Source: Burkholderiaceae bacterium
GTDB lineage: Bacteria > Pseudomonadota > Gammaproteobacteria > Burkholderiales > Burkholderiaceae_B
Length of the DNA stretch: 64,000 nt
Assembly (NCBI GenBank): GCA_004322135.1
Contig: SCSG01000042.1
Coordinates: forward strand, 1 to 64,000
Reading direction: 5' to 3'
Position numbers and translations under genes: made by a program. How positions within the stretch are numbered: the stretch's first letter is position 1; the number at the start of each line of letters is the position of its first letter. Shown here piece by piece: positions 36,034 through 44,740 of this stretch. The notes beneath the pieces were generated by a model. That model saw only the letters and a program-made list of their open reading frames with translations. It was not told where the DNA came from and made no database searches.

Positions 36034-36666
36034 ATGGGCGACAACGATATCTATGCCAAGCAGGGGTTCGGCAACAGTTCCGGTTTCGGTCAGCACCCCG
36101 CACTGATCATCGTCGACTTCGTGAACGGATTTGACGACCCGGACATGTTCGGCGGCGGCAATATTCACTCGGCAATATTGCACACACGAACCTTATTGGC
36201 TGCAGCAAGGCGGCACCATATTGCAATATGCTTCACACGTGTGGTCTATGCCGACGACCAGTCAGACGCGGGCGTCTTCTGCCTTAAAGCGCCATCACTG
36301 CGTACCCTGACGGAAAGTGCCCGCGCCAGTCAGATTGTCAGCGAACTTGAGCCAAGAGAGGGCGAGCTCGTTCTGCGAAAGACTCAGCCGTCCGCATTCC
36401 ACGAAACGGGTCTGACAAGCTGGCTGACCCACAAAGGAATCGATACAGTCGTGATAGCAGGCTGCACCACTTCAGGATGCGTGCGCGCAACGGCCATCGA
36501 CTCAATGAGCCGCAACTTCCTCACCGTCGTCGTGACTGATTGCGTGGGTGACCGCGCGCTCGCACCCCACGAAGCCAACCTCTTTGACATACAACAAAAA
36601 TATGCGGACCTGCTAGACTCTGAAAAGACAATCGCTCATTTTTCAGGAAAACGAGATCATGCCTAA
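36034..36666 (+). CDS. isochorismatase-fold amidohydrolase (N-carbamoylsarcosine amidase/maleamate amidase type)
   Basis: A 210-residue cysteine hydrolase. The triad is Asp28 (IIVDF), Lys116 (LRKTQPSAF) and Cys149 (TTSGCVRATAID). The long N-terminal lead and TSGCVRAT motif are seen in N-carbamoylsarcosine amidases and maleamate amidases, which release ammonia from an amide. AGGAG precedes ATG 36034. It overlaps the DUF1330 gene by 8 bases. With the HpaB-type oxygenase and racemase-like protein, it would suit degradation of a nitrogen-containing ring, but the substrate is not established. Confidence 0.8.
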   Translation: MGDNDIYAKQGFGNSSGFGQHPALIIVDFVNGFDDPDMFGGGNIHSAILHTRTLLAAARRHHIAICFTRVVYADDQSDAGVFCLKAPSLRTLTESARASQIVSELEPREGELVLRKTQPSAFHETGLTSWLTHKGIDTVVIAGCTTSGCVRATAIDSMSRNFLTVVVTDCVGDRALAPHEANLFDIQQKYADLLDSEKTIAHFSGKRDHA

Positions 36667-36946
36667 GGGATACATCATTGCCCACATTACCGTCGAAGAT
36701 GCCGAGTCGTACAGAAAATACGCAGAAGGCGCGGCGCCCGCCCAGAAGAAATACGGGGCACGCATCCTCGCACGGGGAGGCCGCAGCGAGGCCCTGGAAG
36801 GCACATCCCGTCCGCGTAACGTTATCCTGGAATTCGATACGTACGAGCAGGCTCGGGACTATTACAATTCACCCGAATACCAGGCGGCCAGAGTGCATCG
36901 CATCGGCAAAAGCTCGGGAGACTTCTTGCTGCTTGAGGGCGTTTAA
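36659..36946 (+). CDS. DUF1330 family protein
   Basis: A 95-residue protein with the dimeric alpha/beta-barrel (ferredoxin-like) DUF1330 fold: IIAHITVEDAESYRKY at the start, then GARILARGG and the ending YQAARVHRIGKSSGDFLLLEG. Function of the family is unknown; members often accompany catabolic operons. It is the last gene of the operon from 32532 and starts 8 bases inside the amidase gene. Confidence 0.85.
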   Translation: MPKGYIIAHITVEDAESYRKYAEGAAPAQKKYGARILARGGRSEALEGTSRPRNVILEFDTYEQARDYYNSPEYQAARVHRIGKSSGDFLLLEGV

Positions 36947-37231
36947 CGCGCCACGCCCGCACACGGCCACAGCCCATGGCCTTGCATCGACTTGCATTGA
37001 CGTTCTTGATGTCGATGCCGGATTTGCGGGCTAGGGTATTCCCTCTGCCGCGTTCTATTGCAAAATACTTAGGTCTCTAATACCATAAATTAATGACCCT
37101 ATAGCTGACTCGACAGCAGCGGCAAGCGAAACGAATCTCCCATGGGATAAACCGGCAAAAAAAATGTGCATCGACCAGAATCGTCGTAATTCGATCGATG
37201 CTGCAGATAACCTACTAAGGTAGATACAAGC
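36947..37231. other. intergenic gap before the NitT/TauT-type importer
   Basis: 285 bases without a gene. GCATCGA (37168-37174) and TCGATGC (37195-37201) form an inverted repeat with a 20-base spacer about 30-65 bases before the binding-protein gene; it may be regulatory. No clear terminator for the preceding operon was seen. Confidence 0.35.
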
Positions 37232-38266
37232 ATGGAAATGAACGTTCATCAGTCCGGTCCACTGCATACCCGACTCTTGCTTGGTGCGCTGCTTCTGGCT
37301 ACCTTGACGCTGATGATGACAGTCACCACAGTCTTCGCGCAGGGTTCGCAGGATCTCACCAAGATCCGCTTCGTGGTCAGCCACCGAAGCTCGCTGCTCT
37401 CGACGCTGCCTACGTACATCGCCGAAGACAATGGCCTGTTCAAGAAACACGGTCTCAACGTGGAGTACATCAGTGGCAGCGGCGGCGGCAGTACCTTGCG
37501 ACTGCTATCGACTGGCGACGTCGAGATGGCCGAAGGCGGGACGCCCGCAGCCATCCTCGCTGCCCACACAGACCCCAACGTAGAACTCGTGCAAGGCTGG
37601 GCGCGTTCAGCCGGAGTCATGGTGTGGATTGCCTCGAAAGACAGCGGCATTACCTCGGTCGAAGGCCTGTCGGGTGCCAAGCTCGGCTACAGCAAGGCGG
37701 GCTCCGCCTCGCAGTGGCTCGCCGAAGAAAGCATCAAGCGCGCCAAGGTGAAGAACGTCTCCTTCGTGTCGGTGGGCGGCATGGGCGACAACTGGACGGC
37801 CGTCAAGGGCAAGATCATTACGGCTGGCTGGGCCATGGAACCGTTCCTAAGCGAGAAGATCAATAACGACAACGCCGTGGTGGTGCTCGACCCCAGCCAT
37901 TACATCAAGCACTATTACCTTGAAGGCATCGACGTCAACAAGAAGTTTGCCCAAAAAAATACGCAGGCAGTGCGCGGGCTCTTTACTGCGTTGCAAGAAG
38001 CGGTGGACTTCATCAAGGCACATCCTGAAGAAGCCGCAACCATCGGCGCCAAGCATTACAAGGCTTCCAAGGACGTCCTGCTCGCGGGGATCCACGAATA
38101 TCTGAAGAACGATGTCTGGGACCAGAAGATCGATCCGGAAGCCTTCAACACAGTCATGCGCGGAATGCTCGACAGCGGCCTGCTGGACAAGGAAATCGAC
38201 ATGAGCAAGCTCGTGAACCAGAGCTACCTTCCTGAAGCGTTGCGCACGTCCTTCCCCAAGAAGTAA
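37232..38266 (+). CDS. ABC transporter substrate-binding protein (NitT/TauT family)
   Basis: A 344-residue periplasmic binding protein. A long signal peptide (about 36 residues; hydrophobic LLLGALLLATLTLMM core, cut at VFA/QG) precedes the SsuA/TauA-like fold (YIAEDNGLFKKHGLNVEYI; GGGSTLRLLSTGDVEMAEGG). Such importers carry sulfonates, taurine, pyrimidines or aromatic acids. It is the first of four tightly packed genes. The nearby MarR gene is convergent with the operon. Confidence 0.88.
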   Translation: MEMNVHQSGPLHTRLLLGALLLATLTLMMTVTTVFAQGSQDLTKIRFVVSHRSSLLSTLPTYIAEDNGLFKKHGLNVEYISGSGGGSTLRLLSTGDVEMAEGGTPAAILAAHTDPNVELVQGWARSAGVMVWIASKDSGITSVEGLSGAKLGYSKAGSASQWLAEESIKRAKVKNVSFVSVGGMGDNWTAVKGKIITAGWAMEPFLSEKINNDNAVVVLDPSHYIKHYYLEGIDVNKKFAQKNTQAVRGLFTALQEAVDFIKAHPEEAATIGAKHYKASKDVLLAGIHEYLKNDVWDQKIDPEAFNTVMRGMLDSGLLDKEIDMSKLVNQSYLPEALRTSFPKK

Positions 38267-38271
38267 CCATC

Positions 38272-39099
38272 ATGGAGGCGGAGTTCCTGCAGCTGAAGAA
38301 CGTCTCGAAGACATATTCGGTTCGCAAAGGAAACGGCCTGACGCAGCGCGTGGATGTGGTGCATGACGTATCGCACAGCGTCGCCGAGGGCCGGTTCGTT
38401 ACGGTAGTGGGCCCCAGCGGCTGCGGCAAGTCCACCTTGCTGGGTATGATCGCAGGTCTTAGCCGCGCCACAAGCGGCTCCTTGCTGCTGAAAGGACGCG
38501 AGATCGTAGCACCACATCCGTCGCTGGGAATGGTGTTTCAGGAAGAATCCATTTTCCCCTGGCTCAATGCGGTCGATAACGTGACTTTCGGGCTCGAAAT
38601 GCAAGGCATGGCGCAACGCAAATGCAAAGAGCGCGCCATCGAAACCCTGCATCTGGTAGGTCTACAGGGGTTTGAATATGCGTTCCCCCGCGAGCTCTCC
38701 GGAGGCATGCGTCAGCGTGTGGCCATTGCGCGGGCACTTGCGCTGGATCCCGATGTGCTGCTCATGGACGAACCTTTCGCAGCGGTGGATCCGCAAACCC
38801 GCATGTTCATTGGGTCGGAACTACGGCGTATCTGGAAGGAATCCGGCAAGACCGTGATTTTCATCACCCACGACATCAACGAGGCCGTCTATCTCTCACA
38901 AGAGATCTGGGTCATGTCCGGCCGTCCGGGAACCATCCTGGAGACAGTCCAGGTCGACCTGCCCGAGGACAGGGACATTTCCATTCTAGGGTCCGACGCC
39001 TTTGCCCATTACACCGGCTACCTCTGGCGCACGATGCAGGCTGAATGGGAAGCTTCACAACGCGCCGAAGCCTCAGGCGAAGCGCGCAAGTCCGCATGA
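38272..39099 (+). CDS. ABC transporter ATPase (NitT/TauT family, SsuB-like)
   Basis: A 275-residue ATPase with Walker A GPSGCGKST, signature LSGGMRQRV and Walker B LLMDEPFAAVD, plus the QDESIFPW-like Q-loop (here VFQEESIFPW) of the nitrate/taurine group. It starts 5 bases after the binding-protein stop, and its stop overlaps the first permease by 4 bases. Confidence 0.92.
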   Translation: MEAEFLQLKNVSKTYSVRKGNGLTQRVDVVHDVSHSVAEGRFVTVVGPSGCGKSTLLGMIAGLSRATSGSLLLKGREIVAPHPSLGMVFQEESIFPWLNAVDNVTFGLEMQGMAQRKCKERAIETLHLVGLQGFEYAFPRELSGGMRQRVAIARALALDPDVLLMDEPFAAVDPQTRMFIGSELRRIWKESGKTVIFITHDINEAVYLSQEIWVMSGRPGTILETVQVDLPEDRDISILGSDAFAHYTGYLWRTMQAEWEASQRAEASGEARKSA

Positions 39100-39872
39100 A
39101 AAGTGCTGGGACCGCTGGCCCGCTTAGCCCGAAATGGACAATCCTGGCGCTGGTGATCGGGTTTCTGGCGATCATTGAATTCATCACACGGATGGGATGG
39201 GTACCGGTGGTGATCCTGGTGCCGCCATCGGACGTTGCGGCGGTCCTATGGAAGCTGGTGACTTCAGGTAAGCTGTTTCCGGATTTCTGGCGGACCACGT
39301 GGGAGGTCGTGATCAGCGTCGCTGCGGCCATTGCGATCGGAGTGCCAGTGGGTTTTTCCCTGTGGCGCGTGCCCTTGTTGGGCAAAGCGCTGGAACCCTA
39401 TCTCGTAGGCATCTACGCGGTCCCGCTGGTCCTGTTCTATCCCTTCCTGCTGGTGGTGTTCGGGCTGGGCGCCATCCCCATCGTAGTGGTAGCGGCCGCC
39501 ATGGGCACGGTCCCGGTGATTCTCAACAGCTGGGCGGCATTTCGCGGCATTCCGCCCATCTATCTAATGGTAAGCGCAAGCTTTGGCTGTCACGGCTTCG
39601 CACGCTTTCGCCGGGTAATCTTCCCGGCCTCCGCACCCATGATCTTTGCCGGTTTCAAGCTGAGCCTGATCTATTCCTTTGTGGGCGTCATCGTCATGGA
39701 GTTCATGGTCGGCAATACCGGCCTGGGCTTTCGCGTCTCCTACGACTACGACGGGTTCCGAATCGACGAAATGTATGCGTACGTGGCAGTCATCGTATTC
39801 CTCGCAGCGATTATCAGCACCTTCCTCTCACGCGGAGAACGCGAAGTGCGCAAGGAAAATGCCAATGGCTGA
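39096..39872 (+). CDS. ABC transporter permease (NitT/TauT family)
   Basis: A 258-residue permease with about six hydrophobic helices and the EAA-type coupling loop (VSASFGCHGFARFRRVIFPASAPMIFAGF). The ATGA overlap with the ATPase sets the start at 39096. It is followed by a second, related permease, so the pore is a heterodimer rather than the homodimer common in this family. Confidence 0.9.
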   Translation: MKSAGTAGPLSPKWTILALVIGFLAIIEFITRMGWVPVVILVPPSDVAAVLWKLVTSGKLFPDFWRTTWEVVISVAAAIAIGVPVGFSLWRVPLLGKALEPYLVGIYAVPLVLFYPFLLVVFGLGAIPIVVVAAAMGTVPVILNSWAAFRGIPPIYLMVSASFGCHGFARFRRVIFPASAPMIFAGFKLSLIYSFVGVIVMEFMVGNTGLGFRVSYDYDGFRIDEMYAYVAVIVFLAAIISTFLSRGEREVRKENANG

Positions 39873-40626
39873 TCGGGCGCTTTCAGCGGTGCGTGAACGC
39901 TACGCAACCATGGCACTGATGATTCTGGTGGCCGTGGTGGGACTGCTGCTCTGGCAACTTGCCTCGACCTGGGTGTTTGCGCTGCCGGGCCCCCTGAAGA
40001 CCCTTGGCGCCTTCAAGCATGTCCGCGCAGACCTCGCACCTGCGGCATTCGCCACCTTCGGCAACGCAGCGGTGGGCTTTGTGCTGGCCGTGACGGTGGG
40101 CGCCATGCTGGGAGTGGTGTTCGGGCGCAGCGAATACTGGTATCGCGTCCTCAACCCCATCGTGGTGGTGGGCGGCGCCGTTCCGAAGATCATCATCTAC
40201 CCGATCCTGCTGTTATTGCTTGGGCTCGGGCCGCCCTCGGTGATCGGCATGGGCTTCATCGGCGGGGTGTTCTCCGTGCTGATCAATGTCATGGTGGCTG
40301 TACGACACATCAAACCAGTGTATATCCTGGTCGGGCGCTCGCTCAATGTGACGCCCTGGCGCGCCTTTCGCCGTATCTATTTACCCGCTGTGGCGCTGCC
40401 GCTGCTCACCGGCGTGCGGCTGTGCTTCGGCCTGACCGTGGTCAACGTCATCTTCGCGGAACTATTCGCGGCCAAGGCTGGCATGGGCAAGACCATCATG
40501 GATTATTACGGTGTGGGCCGTTACGCCGAGATGATGGTGATGATCCTGATCCTGTTCCTGGTGGCCATGGGAGGGTCGATCCTCCTGTGGTGGCTCGAGC
40601 GCCGCGTGCGTCGCGCCGTGACCTGA
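39865..40626 (+). CDS. ABC transporter permease (NitT/TauT family), second subunit
   Basis: A 253-residue permease with the same organisation as the preceding one; its EAA-like loop is GRSLNVTPWRAFRRIYLPAVALPLLTGV. The start ATG 39865 overlaps the previous stop by 8 bases. It closes the importer operon and runs convergent to the MarR gene. Confidence 0.9.
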   Translation: MADRALSAVRERYATMALMILVAVVGLLLWQLASTWVFALPGPLKTLGAFKHVRADLAPAAFATFGNAAVGFVLAVTVGAMLGVVFGRSEYWYRVLNPIVVVGGAVPKIIIYPILLLLLGLGPPSVIGMGFIGGVFSVLINVMVAVRHIKPVYILVGRSLNVTPWRAFRRIYLPAVALPLLTGVRLCFGLTVVNVIFAELFAAKAGMGKTIMDYYGVGRYAEMMVMILILFLVAMGGSILLWWLERRVRRAVT

Positions 40627-40763
40627 ACCAGGTCTACGGATGCCGTACAGGCGGGCGCGACGCTACACGGCTTGCCGCCGTATTCGCCAGATCTGGCACT
40701 GACCGAATGCACCAACTACTCCACCTTTCTTGTGGGGCAATAAGCAGATAAATTAAAAATGCC

Positions 40764-41330
40764 CTAGCGCTCGTTGACGCGCAGGGCGTCAGCTTCCTTG
40801 ATCCAGCTGGAGAGTTCCCGCGTCGAAGGCATGCGCCGGCCAACGCTTTCAGCGGCAGCCTCGTCACTTGCCATGTTGACCACAATCGCCCAAAGCACCT
40901 TGCGGCAGGTGGCGACTTCATCGTCGCGCAGTCCGCGCGTACTGATGGTGTTGACTTCTTCGGCCAGCGGCACGAGCTTGTGCTGCAGGTCGCGGCCTGC
41001 ATCAGTAAGGTAAATATGCAAGTTTTTCCGGTTGTCCCGCAGATGCCGCCGCTCGATGTAACCCAGGGATTCCATAGCCTTCAAGGCCGAATACGTGGTC
41101 GGCTCCATCAGGCCCGCGCGCTCGTTGAGCTCGCGTTGCGTAAGGCCTTCCTGCTCCCACAGAATGCGCAGAAACGCCCAGTGGCCAAAAAGCACATTGT
41201 GTTCAGCCAGACGCCGCTGCAGGCCACGGAGCAAGGATTTCGTGGCGTCCTTGACCAGGTGCGCCAGCCGGTCGTTGGGGTCGGTGAACTGCCAATGAGC
41301 CAGCGCCTCCCGGGTTTCTGCGGGGTCCAT
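40764..41330 (-). CDS. MarR family transcriptional regulator
   Basis: A 188-residue MarR protein with a winged HTH (LTQRELNERAGLMEPTTYSALKAMESLGYIERR, then DNRKNLHIYLTDAG). It has N-terminal and C-terminal extensions compared with short MarR proteins. A perfect 16-bp dyad lies 28-43 bases upstream of its start and is probably its own operator. It lies between the NitT/TauT importer and the third Liv importer and may regulate either. Confidence 0.88.
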   Translation of the reverse strand: MDPAETREALAHWQFTDPNDRLAHLVKDATKSLLRGLQRRLAEHNVLFGHWAFLRILWEQEGLTQRELNERAGLMEPTTYSALKAMESLGYIERRHLRDNRKNLHIYLTDAGRDLQHKLVPLAEEVNTISTRGLRDDEVATCRKVLWAIVVNMASDEAAAESVGRRMPSTRELSSWIKEADALRVNER

Positions 41331-41357
41331 GTCTTGCCGAGTGTAAAAAAAGTTAGC

Positions 41358-41373
41358 TTGATGATAGCATCAA
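41358..41373. promoter_or_regulatory. TTGATG-ATAG-CATCAA dyad, candidate MarR operator
   Basis: A perfect 6+6 dyad with a 4-base spacer, nearly extended by GC on both sides. It is immediately upstream of the MarR start at 41330. Size and position suit a MarR dimer. Confidence 0.6.
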
Positions 41374-41414
41374 AGCGTACGAGGTGTGCGTATGGTCGAC
41401 CAGCTTGAAAGCAG

Positions 41415-42119
41415 TTAACGCGCCACGCCAAGAAGCCGGTCCAGGAGCTCGGGTTGTGACGAAAGCTCTTGCGCTTCACTACGGTGCTGTATCGTACCGT
41501 GATCAAGCACCACCGCGTTGTCGGAGATCGCCAGAATCATCCGCGGATGCTGTTCGACGATAATGGCACTAAGCCCTTCGTGGCGCGTGATGTGCCGGAT
41601 ACTGCCCAACAACTCTTCGACAATGATCGGAGCGAGGCCTTCGGTGGGTTCGTCCAGCAGCAGCAAAGCTGGATTCAACACCAAAGCACGTCCTATGGCC
41701 AGCATCTGCTGCTCGCCACCCGACAGTTGTGAACCCATGTTGCCCTTGCGTTCAGCAAGACGCGGGAACATCTTATACACACCGTGCGTATCCCATTTGC
41801 CTGGCCGTGCCACGGCGGTAAGGTTTTCGTGCACTGTCAGGGATTTGAATATGTTGCGTTCCTGAGGTACCCACCCTATGCCTGCTGCAGCGCGCTCGTG
41901 TGGGGAAAGCGCCCGCAGCGGTGCACCGGAAAGCGTAATGGTCCCTTTATGCTGCCGCGTCACCCCGACAAGCGTGTTAATGAGAGTTGTCTTGCCCGTG
42001 CCGTTGCGCCCCAACAGCGCAAGTGTCTCTCCGGCATTCACCGCAAGCGATATGTCACGCAGAACCACAGCCTCGCCATAGCCCGCGTCCAGACCTTCGA
42101 CGTTAAGCAAATTACCCAC
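41415..42119 (-). CDS. branched-chain-type ABC transporter ATPase (LivF-like)
   Basis: A 234-residue ATPase with Walker A GRNGTGKTT, signature LSGGEQQM and Walker B LLLLDEPTEGL. GTG 42119 is taken as start because GAGGA lies 9 bases upstream and it gives the usual 8-base overlap with the LivG gene; a longer ATG-started form would add 25 non-conserved residues. Last gene of the operon from 48207. Confidence 0.88.
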   Translation of the reverse strand: MGNLLNVEGLDAGYGEAVVLRDISLAVNAGETLALLGRNGTGKTTLINTLVGVTRQHKGTITLSGAPLRALSPHERAAAGIGWVPQERNIFKSLTVHENLTAVARPGKWDTHGVYKMFPRLAERKGNMGSQLSGGEQQMLAIGRALVLNPALLLLDEPTEGLAPIIVEELLGSIRHITRHEGLSAIIVEQHPRMILAISDNAVVLDHGTIQHRSEAQELSSQPELLDRLLGVAR

Positions 42120-42906
42120 GGCGGGCTTCCTCGAGAATAGTGCTGGACGCTGCATCGCCATGGCCCAGATAAACCGACTTGACGCGCGGATCATTGGCGA
42201 TGTCGTCCGGTTCGCCTTCCATCAACACCGCCCCATTGACGAGCACGGTCATGCGCGTTGCAAAACTGAAAACCAGATCCATATCGTGCTCGATCAGCAA
42301 TACGGCAACGTCCTGTGGAAGTGCGTCGACAATTTCCAACAGTTCGCCACGCTCGGCAGCGGGCACACCGGCAACCGGTTCGTCCAGCAGCAGCACCCTT
42401 GGCTCGCAGGCCAGTGCCATGGCAATTTCAAGCTGGCGCCGCTTGCCATAAGCAATCTCGCATGTGGGCTGGCCCATGACATCGGTAAGGTGAAATTGTT
42501 CGAGCAGAACTTCGCAGCGCTCGACGACCTTCTTGTTGGAGCCCAGAACCTGCCAAAGCTTTGTGCCCAGCCCGATCTGCTGCGAAACAACCAAAGCAAG
42601 GCTCTGGGCCGGAGTAAGTGAATCGAACAGTTGATTGATCTGGAACGTGCGCACCAGACCGAGCCGGGCGCGCGCGTGTACAGACAGCCTGGTAATGTCG
42701 CTACCCTCGAGCACAATGGAGCCCTCGCTTGGAGCAAGAACCCCCGTAAGCAGGTTGACCAACGTCGTCTTGCCCGCGCCATTGGGCCCGATAAGCGCGT
42801 GGCGGGCGCCCTTTTTCAGATTGAGCGTGACGTTGTCGGTAGCCGTAACACCATCAAAACGCTTGACCAGGCCTCGAGCTGACAAAACATAAAGCGCTTC
42901 ACTCAT
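42112..42906 (-). CDS. branched-chain-type ABC transporter ATPase (LivG-like)
   Basis: A 264-residue ATPase with Walker A GPNGAGKTT, signature EIAYGKRRQLEI and Walker B VLLLDEPVAGV. ATG 42906 overlaps the LivM stop by 8 bases; ATG 42912 is an alternative with poorer spacing to AGAAGA. Confidence 0.9.
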   Translation of the reverse strand: MSEALYVLSARGLVKRFDGVTATDNVTLNLKKGARHALIGPNGAGKTTLVNLLTGVLAPSEGSIVLEGSDITRLSVHARARLGLVRTFQINQLFDSLTPAQSLALVVSQQIGLGTKLWQVLGSNKKVVERCEVLLEQFHLTDVMGQPTCEIAYGKRRQLEIAMALACEPRVLLLDEPVAGVPAAERGELLEIVDALPQDVAVLLIEHDMDLVFSFATRMTVLVNGAVLMEGEPDDIANDPRVKSVYLGHGDAASSTILEEARRG

Positions 42907-43867
42907 GGCCATGTCTTCTGAATAAAGTCCACGGTCGAATAAACCGATCACGACCCACTCGCATCAGCGCCACCAGAAATATGCCAAGCCAGAACATCCA
43001 GTATTCCGGAGTCAGATCGGACAGTACCTGATGCATGGAGCTAAAGACAACAGCCCCAATGATTCCGCCGTAAAGCCATCCAACACCTCCTATGACGACC
43101 ATGAGCAGGACATCGGCCGAACGATCAAAGGCAAAGATATCAAGCGAAGCAAAGCTCATGCACTGCGCCAGCACAGCACCTGCCACGCCCGCAATCGCAG
43201 CGGAAATGGTGTACACAACAATAATGCGGGATTCGGGAAAAATGCCAATGGCCGAAGCGCGCAGCCGATTGTCGCGAATGGCCTTGAGTCCAACGCCAAA
43301 CGGCGAGTTGACCAGCCGGCGGACCAGCAGAAAAAACACCAGCAGCACCGCAAGCGAATAATACGCCGCCGTCATGCCATCGATGCCGAAGCTGAAAAGG
43401 CCCAGCACAGGACCCACTACAACACCCTGAAGGCCATCCGCTCCGCCTGTCAGCCACGTCATATTGTTGGCAATTTCAAGAAAGACCAGTGAAACGCCCA
43501 GGGTCACCATGACTATCGTCAGTTCGGTCCCGCGCATGACTGTCAGGCTGCACAACGCGCCCACAAGGCCCGAGAGAACCAGAGCAACCACCAGCCCCAA
43601 CAGCGGATCGGGAGCGACAAATTTAGCAAAAAGCGCTGCGGAAAACGCCCCCAAACCGAAGAAAGCCGCATGCCCCAGCGACATGATTCCTGTGTAGCCA
43701 AGGATCAGGTCAAGTGAAACGGCGAATAGCGCCATGACCGCGATCTGATTCATCAGGAATGCCTGGCTGGGAAACAACGAGAGCACGACTACCGGCAAAA
43801 CCCATACTATCGGTTCCCACCGTTTCCAGCGAGCATTGCTCAAAAGGACCTGCTGAACGCCACTCAT
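42899..43867 (-). CDS. branched-chain-type ABC transporter permease (LivM-like)
   Basis: A 322-residue permease, the same length as the LivM-like protein at 20459, with the hallmark LDLILGYTGIMSLGHAAFFGLGAF near residue 52 and the coupling loop at LKAIRDNRLRASAIG. It starts directly before the LivH stop. Confidence 0.9.
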   Translation of the reverse strand: MSGVQQVLLSNARWKRWEPIVWVLPVVVLSLFPSQAFLMNQIAVMALFAVSLDLILGYTGIMSLGHAAFFGLGAFSAALFAKFVAPDPLLGLVVALVLSGLVGALCSLTVMRGTELTIVMVTLGVSLVFLEIANNMTWLTGGADGLQGVVVGPVLGLFSFGIDGMTAAYYSLAVLLVFFLLVRRLVNSPFGVGLKAIRDNRLRASAIGIFPESRIIVVYTISAAIAGVAGAVLAQCMSFASLDIFAFDRSADVLLMVVIGGVGWLYGGIIGAVVFSSMHQVLSDLTPEYWMFWLGIFLVALMRVGRDRFIRPWTLFRRHGHE

Positions 43868-44740
43868 TTATTTTGACCCCTTACCGGCAAACAGGCCTTG
43901 AGGACGCCACATCAGAATGACGATCATCACGATATATATGATGAATGATCCCAGCTTGGGAACATAATACTTGCCCGCCACGTCGGCAACGCCCAGCAGC
44001 AGCGATGCCAGCAACGGCCCGGTAAGTGACGAGGTTCCACCCAGCGCCACCACAATCAGAAAATAAATCATGAATTTAAGCGGGAAGGTCGGGTCAAGCC
44101 CCAGCACCTCGGCTCCCAAGGCGCCGCCCAGCCCCGCCAGGCCAGAACCCAGTGCAAACGTCGACAAGAACACGATGTTTACGTTGATTCCCAGCCCGTC
44201 GGCAACCTTCTGGTCATCGACAGCCGCCCGCAACTGACTGCCAAAGCGCGTACGATCGAGGCCGAACTGCAGAACCAGCGTCAGCACGACACAAATGACA
44301 ATGATGAGCAAACGATAGTGGCCGACCCCCAGCGTCTGCGAACCAATGGTGAACACGCTGCGCCCATTGAGCCAATGGGGCAGCTGGATGATCTGTTCGC
44401 TGGAACCAACGGCAAAAGTCGTGGCGGCCACCGCCACGAACGCCAGGCCAATGGAAAACAGCACCTGATCCAATGCAGGTTTGTGGTACATGGGCCGGTA
44501 TAGTGTGCGTTCAAGTATTGCACCAATGATCGCCACCACCACAAACGCGATGGGAAGGCAGGCAAGAAACGGCACACCGTAATATTGCATCAGTAATACG
44601 GTGATGTACCCACCCGCCATGGCAAACGCACCGTGCGCCAGGTTGATGAAATTCATCAACCCCAGCGTCACGGACAAGCCGATTGCCAGCACAAAAAGCA
44701 GCATCCCATACGCGACGCCATCGAACAGAATTGTCAGCAT
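43868..44740 (-). CDS. branched-chain-type ABC transporter permease (LivH-like)
   Basis: A 290-residue permease with the LivH hallmark LSVTLGLMNFINLAHGAFAMAGGY and a late ALGGTSSLTGPLLASLLLG segment. It starts on the base next to the binding-protein stop, with no room for an intercistronic hairpin as in the second system. Confidence 0.9.
   Translation of the reverse strand: MLTILFDGVAYGMLLFVLAIGLSVTLGLMNFINLAHGAFAMAGGYITVLLMQYYGVPFLACLPIAFVVVAIIGAILERTLYRPMYHKPALDQVLFSIGLAFVAVAATTFAVGSSEQIIQLPHWLNGRSVFTIGSQTLGVGHYRLLIIVICVVLTLVLQFGLDRTRFGSQLRAAVDDQKVADGLGINVNIVFLSTFALGSGLAGLGGALGAEVLGLDPTFPLKFMIYFLIVVALGGTSSLTGPLLASLLLGVADVAGKYYVPKLGSFIIYIVMIVILMWRPQGLFAGKGSK

Noticed and set aside
36947-37231. 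A small RNA gene in the gap before the NitT/TauT importer
   Set aside because: Only one weak inverted repeat and no terminator with a T-run or convincing promoter were seen.
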